Assembly: GCA_934446355.1 (NCBI GenBank)
Contig: CAKSEC010000002.1
Location: 62,001 to 126,000, forward strand
Origin: an uncultured Oscillospiraceae bacterium
GTDB lineage: Bacteria > Bacillota > Clostridia > Oscillospirales > Ruminococcaceae
Reading direction: 5' to 3'
DNA length: 64,000 nt
Shown: piece after piece, positions 1 to 8,904 of the stretch
How the letters are laid out: each line of letters opens with the position of its first letter
Position numbering within the stretch: the first letter of the stretch is position 1
Notes under the pieces: generated by a model
Database searches by the model: none
What the model was told of the DNA's origin: nothing
What the model saw: the letters and a program-made list of their open reading frames with translations, nothing else
Made by a program: the position numbers and the translations under genes

Positions 1-428
1 ACATCATAGACAAGGTTTCAATGATCCATTCCGTTGACAGTCTGCGGCTTGTTGAAGAGATAAGCAAGCGGGCGCAGCAGCACGGTCTGGTCATGGATAT
101 ACTCGCCGAGGTGAATATCGGCGGGGAAGAAACAAAAGGCGGTATCACGCCCGAAAGCGCAGAGGAATTCTGCGCCGCTGCGGCTGAACTGCCGAATATC
201 AGGCTGAGAGGTCTGATGACGATACCGCCGCCCGGCTGCGGGGAGGAGGTCTTTGTGCAAATGCAAAGGCTATTCTGCGACCTGCGTTCAGACAGCTCTG
301 TAAACAGGGCGGGCGTGTTCGATACTCTCTCCATGGGGATGTCGGGAGATTATGAAGCGGCGGTAAGGCACGGGTCCACAATTGTCCGGATAGGTTCAGG
401 TCTTTTCGGATACAGAAAATATTTATAA
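1..428 (+). CDS. Pyridoxal phosphate homeostasis protein, YggS/YlmE type (5' end outside window)
   Basis: This is the C-terminal part of a YggS/PLPBP-family protein, which binds pyridoxal 5'-phosphate on a TIM-barrel fold and buffers vitamin B6 and amino-acid pools. The frame is open to the window edge, so the gene is cut on the left; about 142 of the usual ~225 residues remain. Visible family motifs are IHSVDS, the VNIGGEETKGG segment, RGLMTIPP, and the C-terminal MSGDYEAAVRHGSTIVRIGSGLFG, which is the phosphate-binding end of the barrel. The ATG at 21 is internal. Its place upstream of sepF matches the conserved Firmicute yggS-sepF-ylmH-divIVA order. Confidence 0.93.
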   Translation, partial: IIDKVSMIHSVDSLRLVEEISKRAQQHGLVMDILAEVNIGGEETKGGITPESAEEFCAAAAELPNIRLRGLMTIPPPGCGEEVFVQMQRLFCDLRSDSSVNRAGVFDTLSMGMSGDYEAAVRHGSTIVRIGSGLFGYRKYL

Positions 429-447
429 TAATTGGGAGGAAAATAGT

Positions 448-900
448 ATGGCACTCAGCGATTTATTTGCGAAGTTCAGACAGAACGACGAGGAGTTCGG
501 CGACGACGATTACGGCATGGAGGGCTATGACGACTCCTCCTCGGCAGTAACTGAGGAGGAAGCTGCATCTGCGTCCAGATTCACTGCGCCCAGAACCAGC
601 GAAAAGGTCATCAATATGCACACGGGCGGCTTCAGGGGAGCGTCTGTAAAGGTGCTGCAGCCTGTTAATTACGAGGACATCATGAAGGAGCCGGTGCGCT
701 TCCTGAGAGAGAACACCAGCGTTGTGCTGAATCTTGAAAAGGTTGCAAGCGTTGATTCCAGAAAGAGGATCGTTGACTTCATGGCAGGCGTTGTTGCTGC
801 TATCGACGGCAGGATCGTCAGAATTGCAGAATGCACCTATTTCGTCGTTCCGAGATCTGTTGACCTCAGCGGCGACATGATGGAGCCTGAGCAGTTCTGA
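448..900 (+). CDS. sepF: Cell division protein SepF
   Basis: SepF is a cytoplasmic FtsZ-associated protein that tethers and bundles FtsZ at the septal membrane. The 150-residue product has an acidic, low-complexity linker (about residues 15-50) followed by the conserved SepF/DUF552 dimerisation domain (about 65-140), recognisable from VLNLEKVASVDSRKRIVDFMAG. The N-terminus MALSDLFAKFR is the expected amphipathic membrane anchor. A good ribosome-binding site (GGGAGGA, 434-440) precedes the ATG. It is followed one base later by ylmH, so the two are probably translated from one message. Confidence 0.95.
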   Translation: MALSDLFAKFRQNDEEFGDDDYGMEGYDDSSSAVTEEEAASASRFTAPRTSEKVINMHTGGFRGASVKVLQPVNYEDIMKEPVRFLRENTSVVLNLEKVASVDSRKRIVDFMAGVVAAIDGRIVRIAECTYFVVPRSVDLSGDMMEPEQF

Positions 901-901
901 T

Positions 902-1657
902 ATGAACGCCGGGCTGCTGAACGATGATGAGCGTTACCTTTCAGCACATATTGAAGATATGCACAGACTGGCACTCCGGTCAGGCGTGCCGAGATTTTCC
1001 GCATTCCTTAACGAGCGTGAGGCGAAGATCGCTGAATGCGCCGTTAAGGGCGGGCTTTGCTTTTTCGGGGGCTATGAGGGCGCAATGAGGACGGTCTGCG
1101 GGGTACTGCAGGGCACATATGCGCAGGAGCTTCCTCCGCAGGATATATTTCCTGTGGGCGCAGTCACGTTCAGATGGAGAAAAGACGACCTGCTGACCCA
1201 CCGTGAGATACTCGGCGCACTGATGTCGCTTGAGATAAAGCGTGAGCTTCTCGGCGATATACTTGTCGCAGATGGCTATGCGGTGGTGTTTGTCCACGAT
1301 AACGCACGGGAACTCGTTCTCGGCGTGGACAGGATAGGCAGGGTCGGCGTGACCGCAGAAAGCGGCATAACACAGCCGATACCGCAGCAGAAGCTGCAGC
1401 GAATGGAGGTCACAGTTTCGTCGCTCAGACTGGACTGTGTCGTCAGTGCCGCAGCGAATACATCAAGAGAAAGATCCGCATCGCTCATAAGATCGGGCAT
1501 GGTCAATGCGGACTTTTCACCATGTACCGATGTCAGTGCACAGGTGAAAGAAAACACGGTAATATCCATCAGGGGCAGCGGCAGATACCGCCTGACCTCG
1601 ATAGACGGTGCGACCCGCAGGGGACGTATCCGCATTTGTATTGAAAAATATGTCTGA
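902..1657 (+). CDS. YlmH-like S4-domain RNA-binding protein
   Basis: YlmH-family proteins sit beside sepF and divIVA in many Firmicutes and bind RNA through an S4 fold; a ribosome-associated rescue role has been described for the family. This 251-residue protein has the N-terminal YlmH-specific region and a C-terminal S4 domain (about residues 175-240) with a run of the type SRERSASLIRSGMVNAD, typical of S4 helices. The start lies one base past the sepF stop. No strong Shine-Dalgarno is visible, which fits translational coupling. The function in this organism is inferred from family and context only. Confidence 0.9.
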   Translation: MNAGLLNDDERYLSAHIEDMHRLALRSGVPRFSAFLNEREAKIAECAVKGGLCFFGGYEGAMRTVCGVLQGTYAQELPPQDIFPVGAVTFRWRKDDLLTHREILGALMSLEIKRELLGDILVADGYAVVFVHDNARELVLGVDRIGRVGVTAESGITQPIPQQKLQRMEVTVSSLRLDCVVSAAANTSRERSASLIRSGMVNADFSPCTDVSAQVKENTVISIRGSGRYRLTSIDGATRRGRIRICIEKYV

Positions 1658-1763
1658 ATCCGGCGCACCGTCGGGCGGATATCAATATATCAGCATTATT
1701 GTAAACCGGTGCAGTAGCACAAGGTTTGCACAGTCATGGTATTTCAGGAAGGAAGAAACAGAA

Positions 1764-2654
1764 ATGAACGCAAAAGATATTTTGTCAAGACGTTTTGAAA
1801 AAGCGACCTTCAACGGCTACAAGACCGACGACGTTGACGAGTTCCTCAGAGAGGTTTCCAGCGAGTATTCCCAGCTTCAGAAGGACAAGAACGAGTTGGA
1901 GCGCAAGCTGGAGGTGCTGGCGGACAAGATACGTGAATACCGTGACGACGAGGACGCACTGAAAGACGCCCTGCTGCTTGCGCAGAAGCAGGGAAACCAG
2001 ATCGTGAACGATTCCAAGGCTGCCGCCGAGAAGCTTCGCAAGGAAACTCAGGAGGCTGTTGACAAGCAGCTGAAGGAAGCAAGCGAAAAGGCGGCGAAAA
2101 TGACGAACGACGCCGACGAATACGCAAAGCGCATTACCAAGGAAACCAACGAGCGTGCCGACAAGATGATAAAGGAAGCGCGTGCAAAGGCCGACGAAAT
2201 CGACCAGATGATGAAGAAGCAGACCGAGATCCAGCAGAATATCCTGCAAAAGACCCGCAGGGAAGCTGACGAATACCGCACACGCCTGCTGACAGCCTAC
2301 AAGTCGCACATGGACCTCATCGCAAAGCTTCCTGAGATGTGCGAGAACGAATACATCAAGAACACTGCCGTAGAGGTAGAAAAGCGCGAAGCGGAAAAGG
2401 CAAAGGCAGCCGCTAAACAGCAGCAGGCTAAGCCCGCTCCCGCTCCCGCCCCTGAGAAGAAGGAAGCCCCCGCGAAGCCTGAGCAGGTGAAAGAGCCTGT
2501 CACCGCAGGCGCCGCTGAGGAGGAGCCTTTCCGCTCAATGCCTCAGGAATCTGGAAAGACCGCAGACTATGACCTGCCTTTCTTTGGTTCAGGCGAGAAA
2601 AAGAGCCGCCACACCGACCTGCAGTTCGGCAAGGGCAACACAATGAAAAAGTGA
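1764..2654 (+). CDS. divIVA: DivIVA-family cell division/polarity protein
   Basis: DivIVA proteins recognise curved membrane at poles and septa and recruit division or wall-synthesis factors. I start the gene at 1764 rather than at an upstream in-frame codon, because MNAKDILSRRFEKATFNGYK is the canonical membrane-binding N-terminus and AGGAAGGAAG lies just upstream. Residues about 30-185 are a long coiled coil rich in Lys, Glu and Ala. After it comes an Ala/Pro/Lys-rich linker (about 210-260) and a short polar tail. The product has 296 residues, longer than Bacillus subtilis DivIVA because of the extended coil and tail. Confidence 0.93.
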   Translation: MNAKDILSRRFEKATFNGYKTDDVDEFLREVSSEYSQLQKDKNELERKLEVLADKIREYRDDEDALKDALLLAQKQGNQIVNDSKAAAEKLRKETQEAVDKQLKEASEKAAKMTNDADEYAKRITKETNERADKMIKEARAKADEIDQMMKKQTEIQQNILQKTRREADEYRTRLLTAYKSHMDLIAKLPEMCENEYIKNTAVEVEKREAEKAKAAAKQQQAKPAPAPAPEKKEAPAKPEQVKEPVTAGAAEEEPFRSMPQESGKTADYDLPFFGSGEKKSRHTDLQFGKGNTMKK

Positions 2655-2749
2655 AATCAAGCACCGGTCATTCCGGGATATTATAAAGGCGGCGCCGCAT
2701 AAATACCTGCGGTAATGCCAAAAAGAATAAAATGCAAGGAGACACAGAG

Positions 2750-5578
2750 ATGTCAGAGGATTTCAACAACACGCTTAATCTTCCCAAGACCGACTTCCCG
2801 ATGAGGGGCAACCTCCCCCAGAGAGAGCCGGAAATGCTGGAAAAATGGGAGCAGGACCGCATTTATTACGCCCTCTCCGAGAAGAACAAGGGCAAGCCGT
2901 CCTATACGCTGCACGATGGCCCTCCCTATGCAAACGGCAATATCCACCTCGGCACTGCAATGAACAAGGTGCTGAAGGACATCATCGTTAAATATAAGAG
3001 CATGACCGGGTTCAATGCAAATTACGTTCCCGGTTGGGACTGCCACGGTCTGCCCATCGAACTGAAAGCAATCAAGCAGATAGGTATTGACAGCGGCGCT
3101 ATCGACCCCGTTACGCTCAGAAAGAGCTGCCGTTCGTTCGCACTGTCCTGCCTTGACGACCAGAAGAAGCAGTTCAAGCGTCTGGGCGTCTGGGGCGACT
3201 TCGACGACCCGTACCTCACCATCAAGCCTGAATTTGAGGCAAAGCAGGTCGAGGTATTCGGCAAGATGATGCAGAAAGGTTACATCTACAAGGGACTGAA
3301 GCCGGTTTACTGGTGCGCAGACTGCAACACTGCGCTTGCGGAGGCTGAGATAGAGTATCAGGACGACCCCTGCTATTCCATCTACGTAAAGTTCCCGCTC
3401 GTTGACACAAAGGGCAAGTTCGACGATCTGGGCATCGACCTGAAAAAGGCGTATGTCGTTATCTGGACCACCACCACATGGACGCTTCCCGGAAACCTCG
3501 CAGTATGCCTTGGACCTAATTACGAGTATACTTTCGTAAAGGTCGAGGACGAGGAGAGCAAGTCGTTCGGCGACTATCTGCTGATGGCTTCAGAGCTTGT
3601 TTCGACGGTAATGGAAGCAGTCGGCATAAAGAAGTATTCCACAGTGGGCAGCTTCCTTGGCTCAGACCTTGAACTCATCGAAGCAGACCACCCGTTCATG
3701 GGCAGAAGATCACCCATCATAATCGGCGACCACGTAACGCTCGACAGCGGTACTGGCTGCGTACACACCGCCCCCGGCTTCGGTCTGGAGGACTTTGAGG
3801 TATGCAACAAGTACAAGGGTATGTTCAAGATAATCGTTCCGGTGAACGAAAAGGGCGTGCTGACTGACGAAGCGGGCGATTTTGCCGGACTTAAGACCGC
3901 AGACGCAAACAAGGCCATCGCAAAGCGCCTTGAAGAGGACAACACCCTGCTTGCAATGCAGAAGATAGTCCACCCCTATCCGCACTGCTGGAGATGCCAC
4001 GAGCCTATCATCTACCGCGCTACAGACCAGTGGTTCTGCAACGTGGATATGTTCAAGCCGGAAACCATCAAGGCTATCGAGGAAGTAAAGTGGATACCTG
4101 AGTGGGGCGAGGAACGTATCAAGAACATGGTCAATATGCGCAGCGACTGGTGTATTTCACGTCAGCGCCGCTGGGGCGTTCCGATCCCGATACTCTACTG
4201 CGAGGACTGCGGAAAGACCGTTGTAAACGACAAGACAATAAGCGCAATTTCTGATATGTTCAGAAAGGAAAGTTCTGACGCATGGTATTCCAAGGATCCG
4301 TCCGAGTTCCTGCCTGCAGATGTTAAGTGCGAGTGCGGCTGCAGCAAGTTCCGCAAGGAAATGGATATATTCGACGTTTGGTTCGATTCCGGCTGTACTC
4401 ACGCCGCAGTGCTTGAAGAGCGTCCGGAACTGTCATGGCCTGCCGACCTCTATCTGGAGGGCTGCGACCAGTACAGAGGCTGGTTCCAGAGCTCGCTGCT
4501 GACGTCCGTTGCGACCACCGGACGTGCGCCCTACAAGGCAGTATGCACGCACGGCTGGGTAGTTGACGGAAACGGTCAGCAGATGCACAAGTCCAAGGGC
4601 AACGTCGTTCTCCCTGAGGAAGTTATCTCCAAATACGGCGCAGACGTGCTGCGTCTTTGGGTGGCTTCGCTCGACTTCCACAACGATGTTCGTGTATCGC
4701 AGGAAATGCTCAAGCAGCTTTCCGAGGCTTACCGCAAGATAAGGAACACAGCAAGGTTCATTCTCGGCAACCTCGGCAACGGAAGCGGCTTCGACCCTGA
4801 TACAGAGATGGTCGCTCTCGACAAACTCAGCGATATAGACAAGTGGGCGCTGTCAAGACTTGATGCAGTTATCGAAAAGGTAAAGGCTTCATATGAAGCG
4901 TTCGACTTCTACCTCGCATATCACGCTATCCACAGCTTCTGCGTTGTCGATATGTCGAATTTCTATCTCGATATCGTTAAGGATACGCTTTACTGCTCTG
5001 CTGAGAAGTCCGAGGAAAGAAAGGCTGTCCAGACCGCAATGTATATCATTCTGGATTCTCTGGTAAGACTTGTTGCTCCGATACTGACATTCACAGCTGA
5101 CGAGATATGGAAGTTCATGCCGCACAAGTCCACAGACGACCTCAGGGGCGTTCCGTTCAACCAGATGCCCGAAAAGACCGGCGTAACAGTCGGCGCGGAA
5201 TTTGAGGCAAAGTGGAACAGAATACACTCTGTTCGTGACGACGTGCTCAAGGCTCTCGAAGAAAAGCGTACCGCAGGAGTAGTCGGCAAGTCGCTTGACG
5301 CAGGTCTTGTTATCTACGCAGACGAGGCGAATTACAAGGAGCTGTCCTCTTATCCGGAGCTCACTCAGGCATTCTCGGTGTCCTATGTGAACGTGAAGCC
5401 TGCTTCTGAGGGCGAGGGCGAGTTCAAGGGCGCATCAGGGGTATCCGTGACCGTTGAAAAGGCGGCAGGCGAGATGTGCGAACGCTGCTGGAGCCACGCT
5501 CCGACAGTAGGGTCTGACGCACAGTTCCCGCACCTTTGCGCACGCTGCGCAGCAGTAATGAAGCTCGATCTGGGCTGA
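2750..5578 (+). CDS. ileS: Isoleucine--tRNA ligase
   Basis: Class Ia aminoacyl-tRNA synthetase charging tRNA-Ile, with a CP1 editing domain that removes Val-tRNA. The HIGH-like motif is seen in PPYANGNIHLG and the KMSKS-like motif in MHKSKGNV. The tryptophan-rich editing region WTTTTWTLPGN is present, and the C-terminus carries a zinc finger (CERCW...CARC). The start at 2750 is preferred because AAGGAG (2735-2740) is correctly spaced from it; the ATG at 2732 would leave no ribosome-binding site. The product has 942 residues, normal for the bacterial family. I see no T-box leader in the 95-base gap from divIVA. Confidence 0.97.
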   Translation: MSEDFNNTLNLPKTDFPMRGNLPQREPEMLEKWEQDRIYYALSEKNKGKPSYTLHDGPPYANGNIHLGTAMNKVLKDIIVKYKSMTGFNANYVPGWDCHGLPIELKAIKQIGIDSGAIDPVTLRKSCRSFALSCLDDQKKQFKRLGVWGDFDDPYLTIKPEFEAKQVEVFGKMMQKGYIYKGLKPVYWCADCNTALAEAEIEYQDDPCYSIYVKFPLVDTKGKFDDLGIDLKKAYVVIWTTTTWTLPGNLAVCLGPNYEYTFVKVEDEESKSFGDYLLMASELVSTVMEAVGIKKYSTVGSFLGSDLELIEADHPFMGRRSPIIIGDHVTLDSGTGCVHTAPGFGLEDFEVCNKYKGMFKIIVPVNEKGVLTDEAGDFAGLKTADANKAIAKRLEEDNTLLAMQKIVHPYPHCWRCHEPIIYRATDQWFCNVDMFKPETIKAIEEVKWIPEWGEERIKNMVNMRSDWCISRQRRWGVPIPILYCEDCGKTVVNDKTISAISDMFRKESSDAWYSKDPSEFLPADVKCECGCSKFRKEMDIFDVWFDSGCTHAAVLEERPELSWPADLYLEGCDQYRGWFQSSLLTSVATTGRAPYKAVCTHGWVVDGNGQQMHKSKGNVVLPEEVISKYGADVLRLWVASLDFHNDVRVSQEMLKQLSEAYRKIRNTARFILGNLGNGSGFDPDTEMVALDKLSDIDKWALSRLDAVIEKVKASYEAFDFYLAYHAIHSFCVVDMSNFYLDIVKDTLYCSAEKSEERKAVQTAMYIILDSLVRLVAPILTFTADEIWKFMPHKSTDDLRGVPFNQMPEKTGVTVGAEFEAKWNRIHSVRDDVLKALEEKRTAGVVGKSLDAGLVIYADEANYKELSSYPELTQAFSVSYVNVKPASEGEGEFKGASGVSVTVEKAAGEMCERCWSHAPTVGSDAQFPHLCARCAAVMKLDLG

Positions 5579-5689
5579 CGCATTCCGGCAGGGGAGGGGT
5601 GAGCTCTTTCCCTGCCTTGCTTTTGGCAGGCAAAGCGGGCGTAAGCTGCCTGCAATATACTACACAGCATACAGTTCGGGGAAATATAT

Positions 5690-6250
5690 ATGAAAGCATT
5701 TTTGAGCAAATACAGGCAGTATGCGGGATTGCTGCTTGCGGCACTTCTGGTCGGGATAGACCAGCTCACCAAGCAGCTGGTGGTGAAGAACCTGACTATG
5801 TACGAACCGGTACATCTCCTGAAATTCGGCGATGTGCAGGTGCTGAACCTGTACTACTGCACGAACGACGGCTCTGCGTTCAGCATGATGGAGGGCAAGA
5901 CCACGTTCCTTGTGATCGTGACCTCTGCCATCATCGTGGCGCTGATAGTCGCACTGGTCATGAAAAAGATACGCCGTGCGCCGTATATCGTCGCAGTTTC
6001 GCTGATTATCGGCGGAGGACTGGGCAACCTTATCGACAGGCTTTTTAACGACGGCAGCGTGGTGGATTTCATCGACGTCAGGCTCATCAATTTCGCAATA
6101 TTCAACTTTGCGGATATATGCGCAGTTGTCGGCGGGATACTGCTGTGCCTGTTCGTGCTGATCGACGAGGTAAAGGAATCCAAGGCGAAAAAGGCGAAGC
6201 GGCTTTCGCAGGACGGCAATGCTGAGCCGGAAAACCATGGAAACGATTGA
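5690..6250 (+). CDS. lspA: Lipoprotein signal peptidase II
   Basis: Membrane aspartyl protease that removes signal peptides from diacylglyceryl-modified prolipoproteins. The 186-residue protein shows four hydrophobic segments. Both catalytic-aspartate motifs are present: GNLIDR (Asp near residue 116) and FNFADI (Asp near 142). The early GIDQLTKQ and NDGSAFS motifs also fit the family. The tail after the last membrane helix is basic. The gene overlaps the next gene (rluD-type) at its 3' end, so they are co-transcribed. At least two likely lipoprotein substrates are encoded in this window (GH5 glucanase, amino-acid binding protein). Confidence 0.95.
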   Translation: MKAFLSKYRQYAGLLLAALLVGIDQLTKQLVVKNLTMYEPVHLLKFGDVQVLNLYYCTNDGSAFSMMEGKTTFLVIVTSAIIVALIVALVMKKIRRAPYIVAVSLIIGGGLGNLIDRLFNDGSVVDFIDVRLINFAIFNFADICAVVGGILLCLFVLIDEVKESKAKKAKRLSQDGNAEPENHGND

Positions 6251-7133
6251 GCTGATATCTTCCGGCGGAGTAAGGCTGGATAAGCTGATAGCGGACGGCA
6301 GCGACCTTTCAAGAAGCGCGGCCGTGCGGCTGATAGAGCAGGGAAAGGTGCTTGTGGACGGTAAGCCCTGCAGCAAAAAGGATATCCCGCAGGCGGGCGC
6401 AGCGGTAGAAATACAGCTTCCCGAACCGCAGTCGGTTGACATACTTCCAGAGCCGATACCGCTTGAAATAGTGTACGAGGACGGCGACCTGCTGGTGGTG
6501 AATAAGCCGAAAGGAATGGTCGTGCACCCGGCGGCAGGGCATTACTCAGGTACTCTGGTCAATGCGCTGATGTATCATTGCGGAAGCAGCCTTTCCGGCA
6601 TAAACGGCGAGATACGTCCGGGGATAGTCCACAGGATAGACAAGGACACAAGCGGTCTGCTGATGGTGGCAAAGAACGATTTTGCGCACCTGTCGCTGTC
6701 CGAGCAGATAAAAGAGCACAGCTTCACACGTGAGTATGAAACGGTGGTGTGCGGCGCAGTGAAAGAGGACGGCACGGTCAATGCCCCGATAGGCAGGCAC
6801 AAGACCGACCGAAAGAAAATGTGCGTCACCCCTGATAATTCACGGGACGCAGTGACGCATTATTTCGTGCTGCAGCGCTACGCAGGCTACACCCACCTGA
6901 GGGTAAGGCTGGAAACGGGACGCACACACCAGATACGTGTGCACATGGCATATATCGGACATCCGGTAGCAGGCGACCCGGTTTACGGTAACGGCAGACC
7001 GGCGTGGCTGGAGGGTCAGTGCCTGCACGCAAAAAAAGTCGGATTCGTTCACCCTCGCACGGGGGAATATATGGAGTTTGACAGCGAACTGCCTGACTAT
7101 TTCAGAAAATTTCTAAAGAGCATAGAGGGCTGA
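6219..7133 (+). CDS. RluA/RluD-family 23S rRNA pseudouridine synthase
   Basis: Converts specific uridines to pseudouridine in large-subunit rRNA. Domain order is an N-terminal S4 RNA-binding domain (about residues 15-75) and a C-terminal pseudouridine synthase domain containing HRIDKDTSGLL (about 138-148), which holds the catalytic aspartate. The RTHQIRVHMAYIGHPVAGD stretch is the conserved C-terminal motif. The start is uncertain: 6219 has a weak AGGA, while 6237 (METIELI) is the other candidate. Both overlap the end of lspA. RluD-like synthases commonly follow lspA in Firmicutes. Confidence 0.92.
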   Translation: MLSRKTMETIELISSGGVRLDKLIADGSDLSRSAAVRLIEQGKVLVDGKPCSKKDIPQAGAAVEIQLPEPQSVDILPEPIPLEIVYEDGDLLVVNKPKGMVVHPAAGHYSGTLVNALMYHCGSSLSGINGEIRPGIVHRIDKDTSGLLMVAKNDFAHLSLSEQIKEHSFTREYETVVCGAVKEDGTVNAPIGRHKTDRKKMCVTPDNSRDAVTHYFVLQRYAGYTHLRVRLETGRTHQIRVHMAYIGHPVAGDPVYGNGRPAWLEGQCLHAKKVGFVHPRTGEYMEFDSELPDYFRKFLKSIEG

Positions 7134-7135
7134 GA

Positions 7136-7942
7136 ATGGAATTCAGCAAGGTTATACTAATGACGGACCTCGACGGAACTCTGCTGACAGACGACAAGCA
7201 GATACTTCCGCAGGATTTGGAGGCAATAGAGCGTTTTCGTGCCGGCGGCGGCATATTCACAGTCGCCACGGGACGGGGCTATTCAATGGCGCGGCATATT
7301 GCGCAGAAGCTGCGGCTGGACGCTCCGGCTGTGCTGTTCAACGGTGCGGCGGTGTACGACTTCACCGAGGACAGATTTATGTGGAGCTGCGAGATAGGCA
7401 GCCGTGCCGTGGATATAATCACACGCATTGCGCAGCATTATCCGGACATCGGCGTTGAGGTGCTCCAGCAGCACACGGTATTCGTGCCGTATCTGAACGA
7501 AACAGAGCAGTGGCACCTCGACCTTGAAAGCGTGCAGGCGGACAAAAGGCCGCTCGCCGAGATACCCGCAGGCGGCTGGCTAAAGGTGCTGCTTGCATAT
7601 CCTCAGGACAAGATGGACGGCTTGGTGAGTTACGTTGAGAGCACTCCGGAACTTTCGGGCGTGCAGTGGGTACGCTCCGCACCGATGTTTTACGAATGCC
7701 TGCCGCAGGGCATAGACAAATCTGCCGGTTATAAGCAGCTTATCCGTGTGATAGGCGCAGAGGACAGGTTCACCGTAGGGGTCGGGGATTTCATGAACGA
7801 CCTCGCCATGATACAGTCTGCGGACTTGGGCGCAGCGGTCGCAAATGCGCAGCCGTCAGTGAGGGCTGCGGCGGATATAGTGCTGTGCGACAATAATTCC
7901 GGGGCGATGGCTCAGCTAATTGAGCATATCGGGCGGCTGTGA
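7136..7942 (+). CDS. Cof-type HAD-superfamily phosphatase
   Basis: HAD superfamily class IIB (Cof-like) hydrolase of 268 residues, acting on small phosphorylated metabolites; the substrate cannot be read from sequence. Motif I is DLDGTLL near the N-terminus and motif IV is GVGDFMNDLAMI near residue 220, with a cap domain between them. It begins two bases after the rluD-type gene, so it closes the lspA cluster operon. It has no signal peptide and should be cytoplasmic. Confidence 0.9.
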   Translation: MEFSKVILMTDLDGTLLTDDKQILPQDLEAIERFRAGGGIFTVATGRGYSMARHIAQKLRLDAPAVLFNGAAVYDFTEDRFMWSCEIGSRAVDIITRIAQHYPDIGVEVLQQHTVFVPYLNETEQWHLDLESVQADKRPLAEIPAGGWLKVLLAYPQDKMDGLVSYVESTPELSGVQWVRSAPMFYECLPQGIDKSAGYKQLIRVIGAEDRFTVGVGDFMNDLAMIQSADLGAAVANAQPSVRAAADIVLCDNNSGAMAQLIEHIGRL

Positions 7943-8028
7943 GTATTGCGCCGGACGGTGCGGTCACAGCAATAATCACATAATAACAGTCAATCAGGGC
8001 GAAAGCCCACAAAGTATAGGAGGTCTAT

Positions 8029-8871
8029 ATGGACGCACTACTGAAAAAGCAGCTTGAAATAGCTGCAACAAAGGTAAGAATGGGCGTGATCGAGGGCGTA
8101 CACGCTGCCAAGGCAGGACACCCCGGCGGTTCTCTTTCCGTCGCAGACGCACTGACTTATCTTTATATGCACCGCATGAATGTTGATCCGAAGAATCCGG
8201 ATATGCCCGACAGGGACAGACTGGTTCTTTCCAAGGGTCACACTGCGCCGGCTCTTTACGCTGTTCTGGCTGAAAGAGGCTTTTTCCCGGCCGAGGAGCT
8301 GAAAACGCTCCGCAAGATCGGTTCAAGGCTGCAGGGTCACCCCTCTATGGGCAAGCTTCCGGGTATCGACATGAGCACCGGTTCGCTTGGTCAGGGTATT
8401 TCCACCGCCTGCGGAATGGCTCTTTCCGGCAAGATATCCAGCGATACCTACAAGGTATATGCAGTGCTGGGCGACGGCGAGATAGAAGAAGGTCAGGTAT
8501 GGGAGGCAGCAATGTTTGCGGCTCACTACAAGCTTGATAATCTGGTGGCAGTTGTCGATAACAACGGCCTGCAGATAGACGGCAAGATCAGCGAGGTAAT
8601 GTCCCCCTATCCCATCGACGAGAAATTCAAGGCATTCGGCTGGCACGTCATCAACATCAACGCACATGATTTCGATGAGCTTGAAAAGGCGTTCAACGAG
8701 GCTGAAACAGTCATCGGCAAGCCCACTGTAATTATTCAGAAGTCTGTAAAGGGCAAGGGCGTTTCCTTTATGGAGAATCAGGTCGGCTGGCACGGCAAGG
8801 CTCCCAACGACGAGGAATATGCCGTTGCAATGAAGGAACTGAGCGACCACCTCGCAGAACTGGAAAAGTAA
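8029..8871 (+). CDS. Transketolase, N-terminal subunit
   Basis: Thiamine-diphosphate-binding half of a split transketolase in the non-oxidative pentose phosphate pathway. The 280-residue protein has the N-terminal TPP domain signatures: HPGGSLS, the GHT motif in SKGHTAPALY, GSLGQGIS, and GDGE...EVWEA-type GDGEIEEGQVWEAAMF for Mg-TPP binding. The partner C-terminal subunit follows after 33 bases, so the enzyme is assembled from two polypeptides, as in many Firmicutes and archaea. TATAGGAGG gives a strong ribosome-binding site just before the ATG. Confidence 0.95.
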   Translation: MDALLKKQLEIAATKVRMGVIEGVHAAKAGHPGGSLSVADALTYLYMHRMNVDPKNPDMPDRDRLVLSKGHTAPALYAVLAERGFFPAEELKTLRKIGSRLQGHPSMGKLPGIDMSTGSLGQGISTACGMALSGKISSDTYKVYAVLGDGEIEEGQVWEAAMFAAHYKLDNLVAVVDNNGLQIDGKISEVMSPYPIDEKFKAFGWHVININAHDFDELEKAFNEAETVIGKPTVIIQKSVKGKGVSFMENQVGWHGKAPNDEEYAVAMKELSDHLAELEK

Positions 8872-8904
8872 CAGACGAAATAAACACATCGAAAGGATAC
8901 AGAT

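Noticed and set aside
2655..2749. Possible T-box leader upstream of ileS
   Set aside because: The gap from divIVA is only 95 bases and contains no T-box consensus, specifier stem or terminator.
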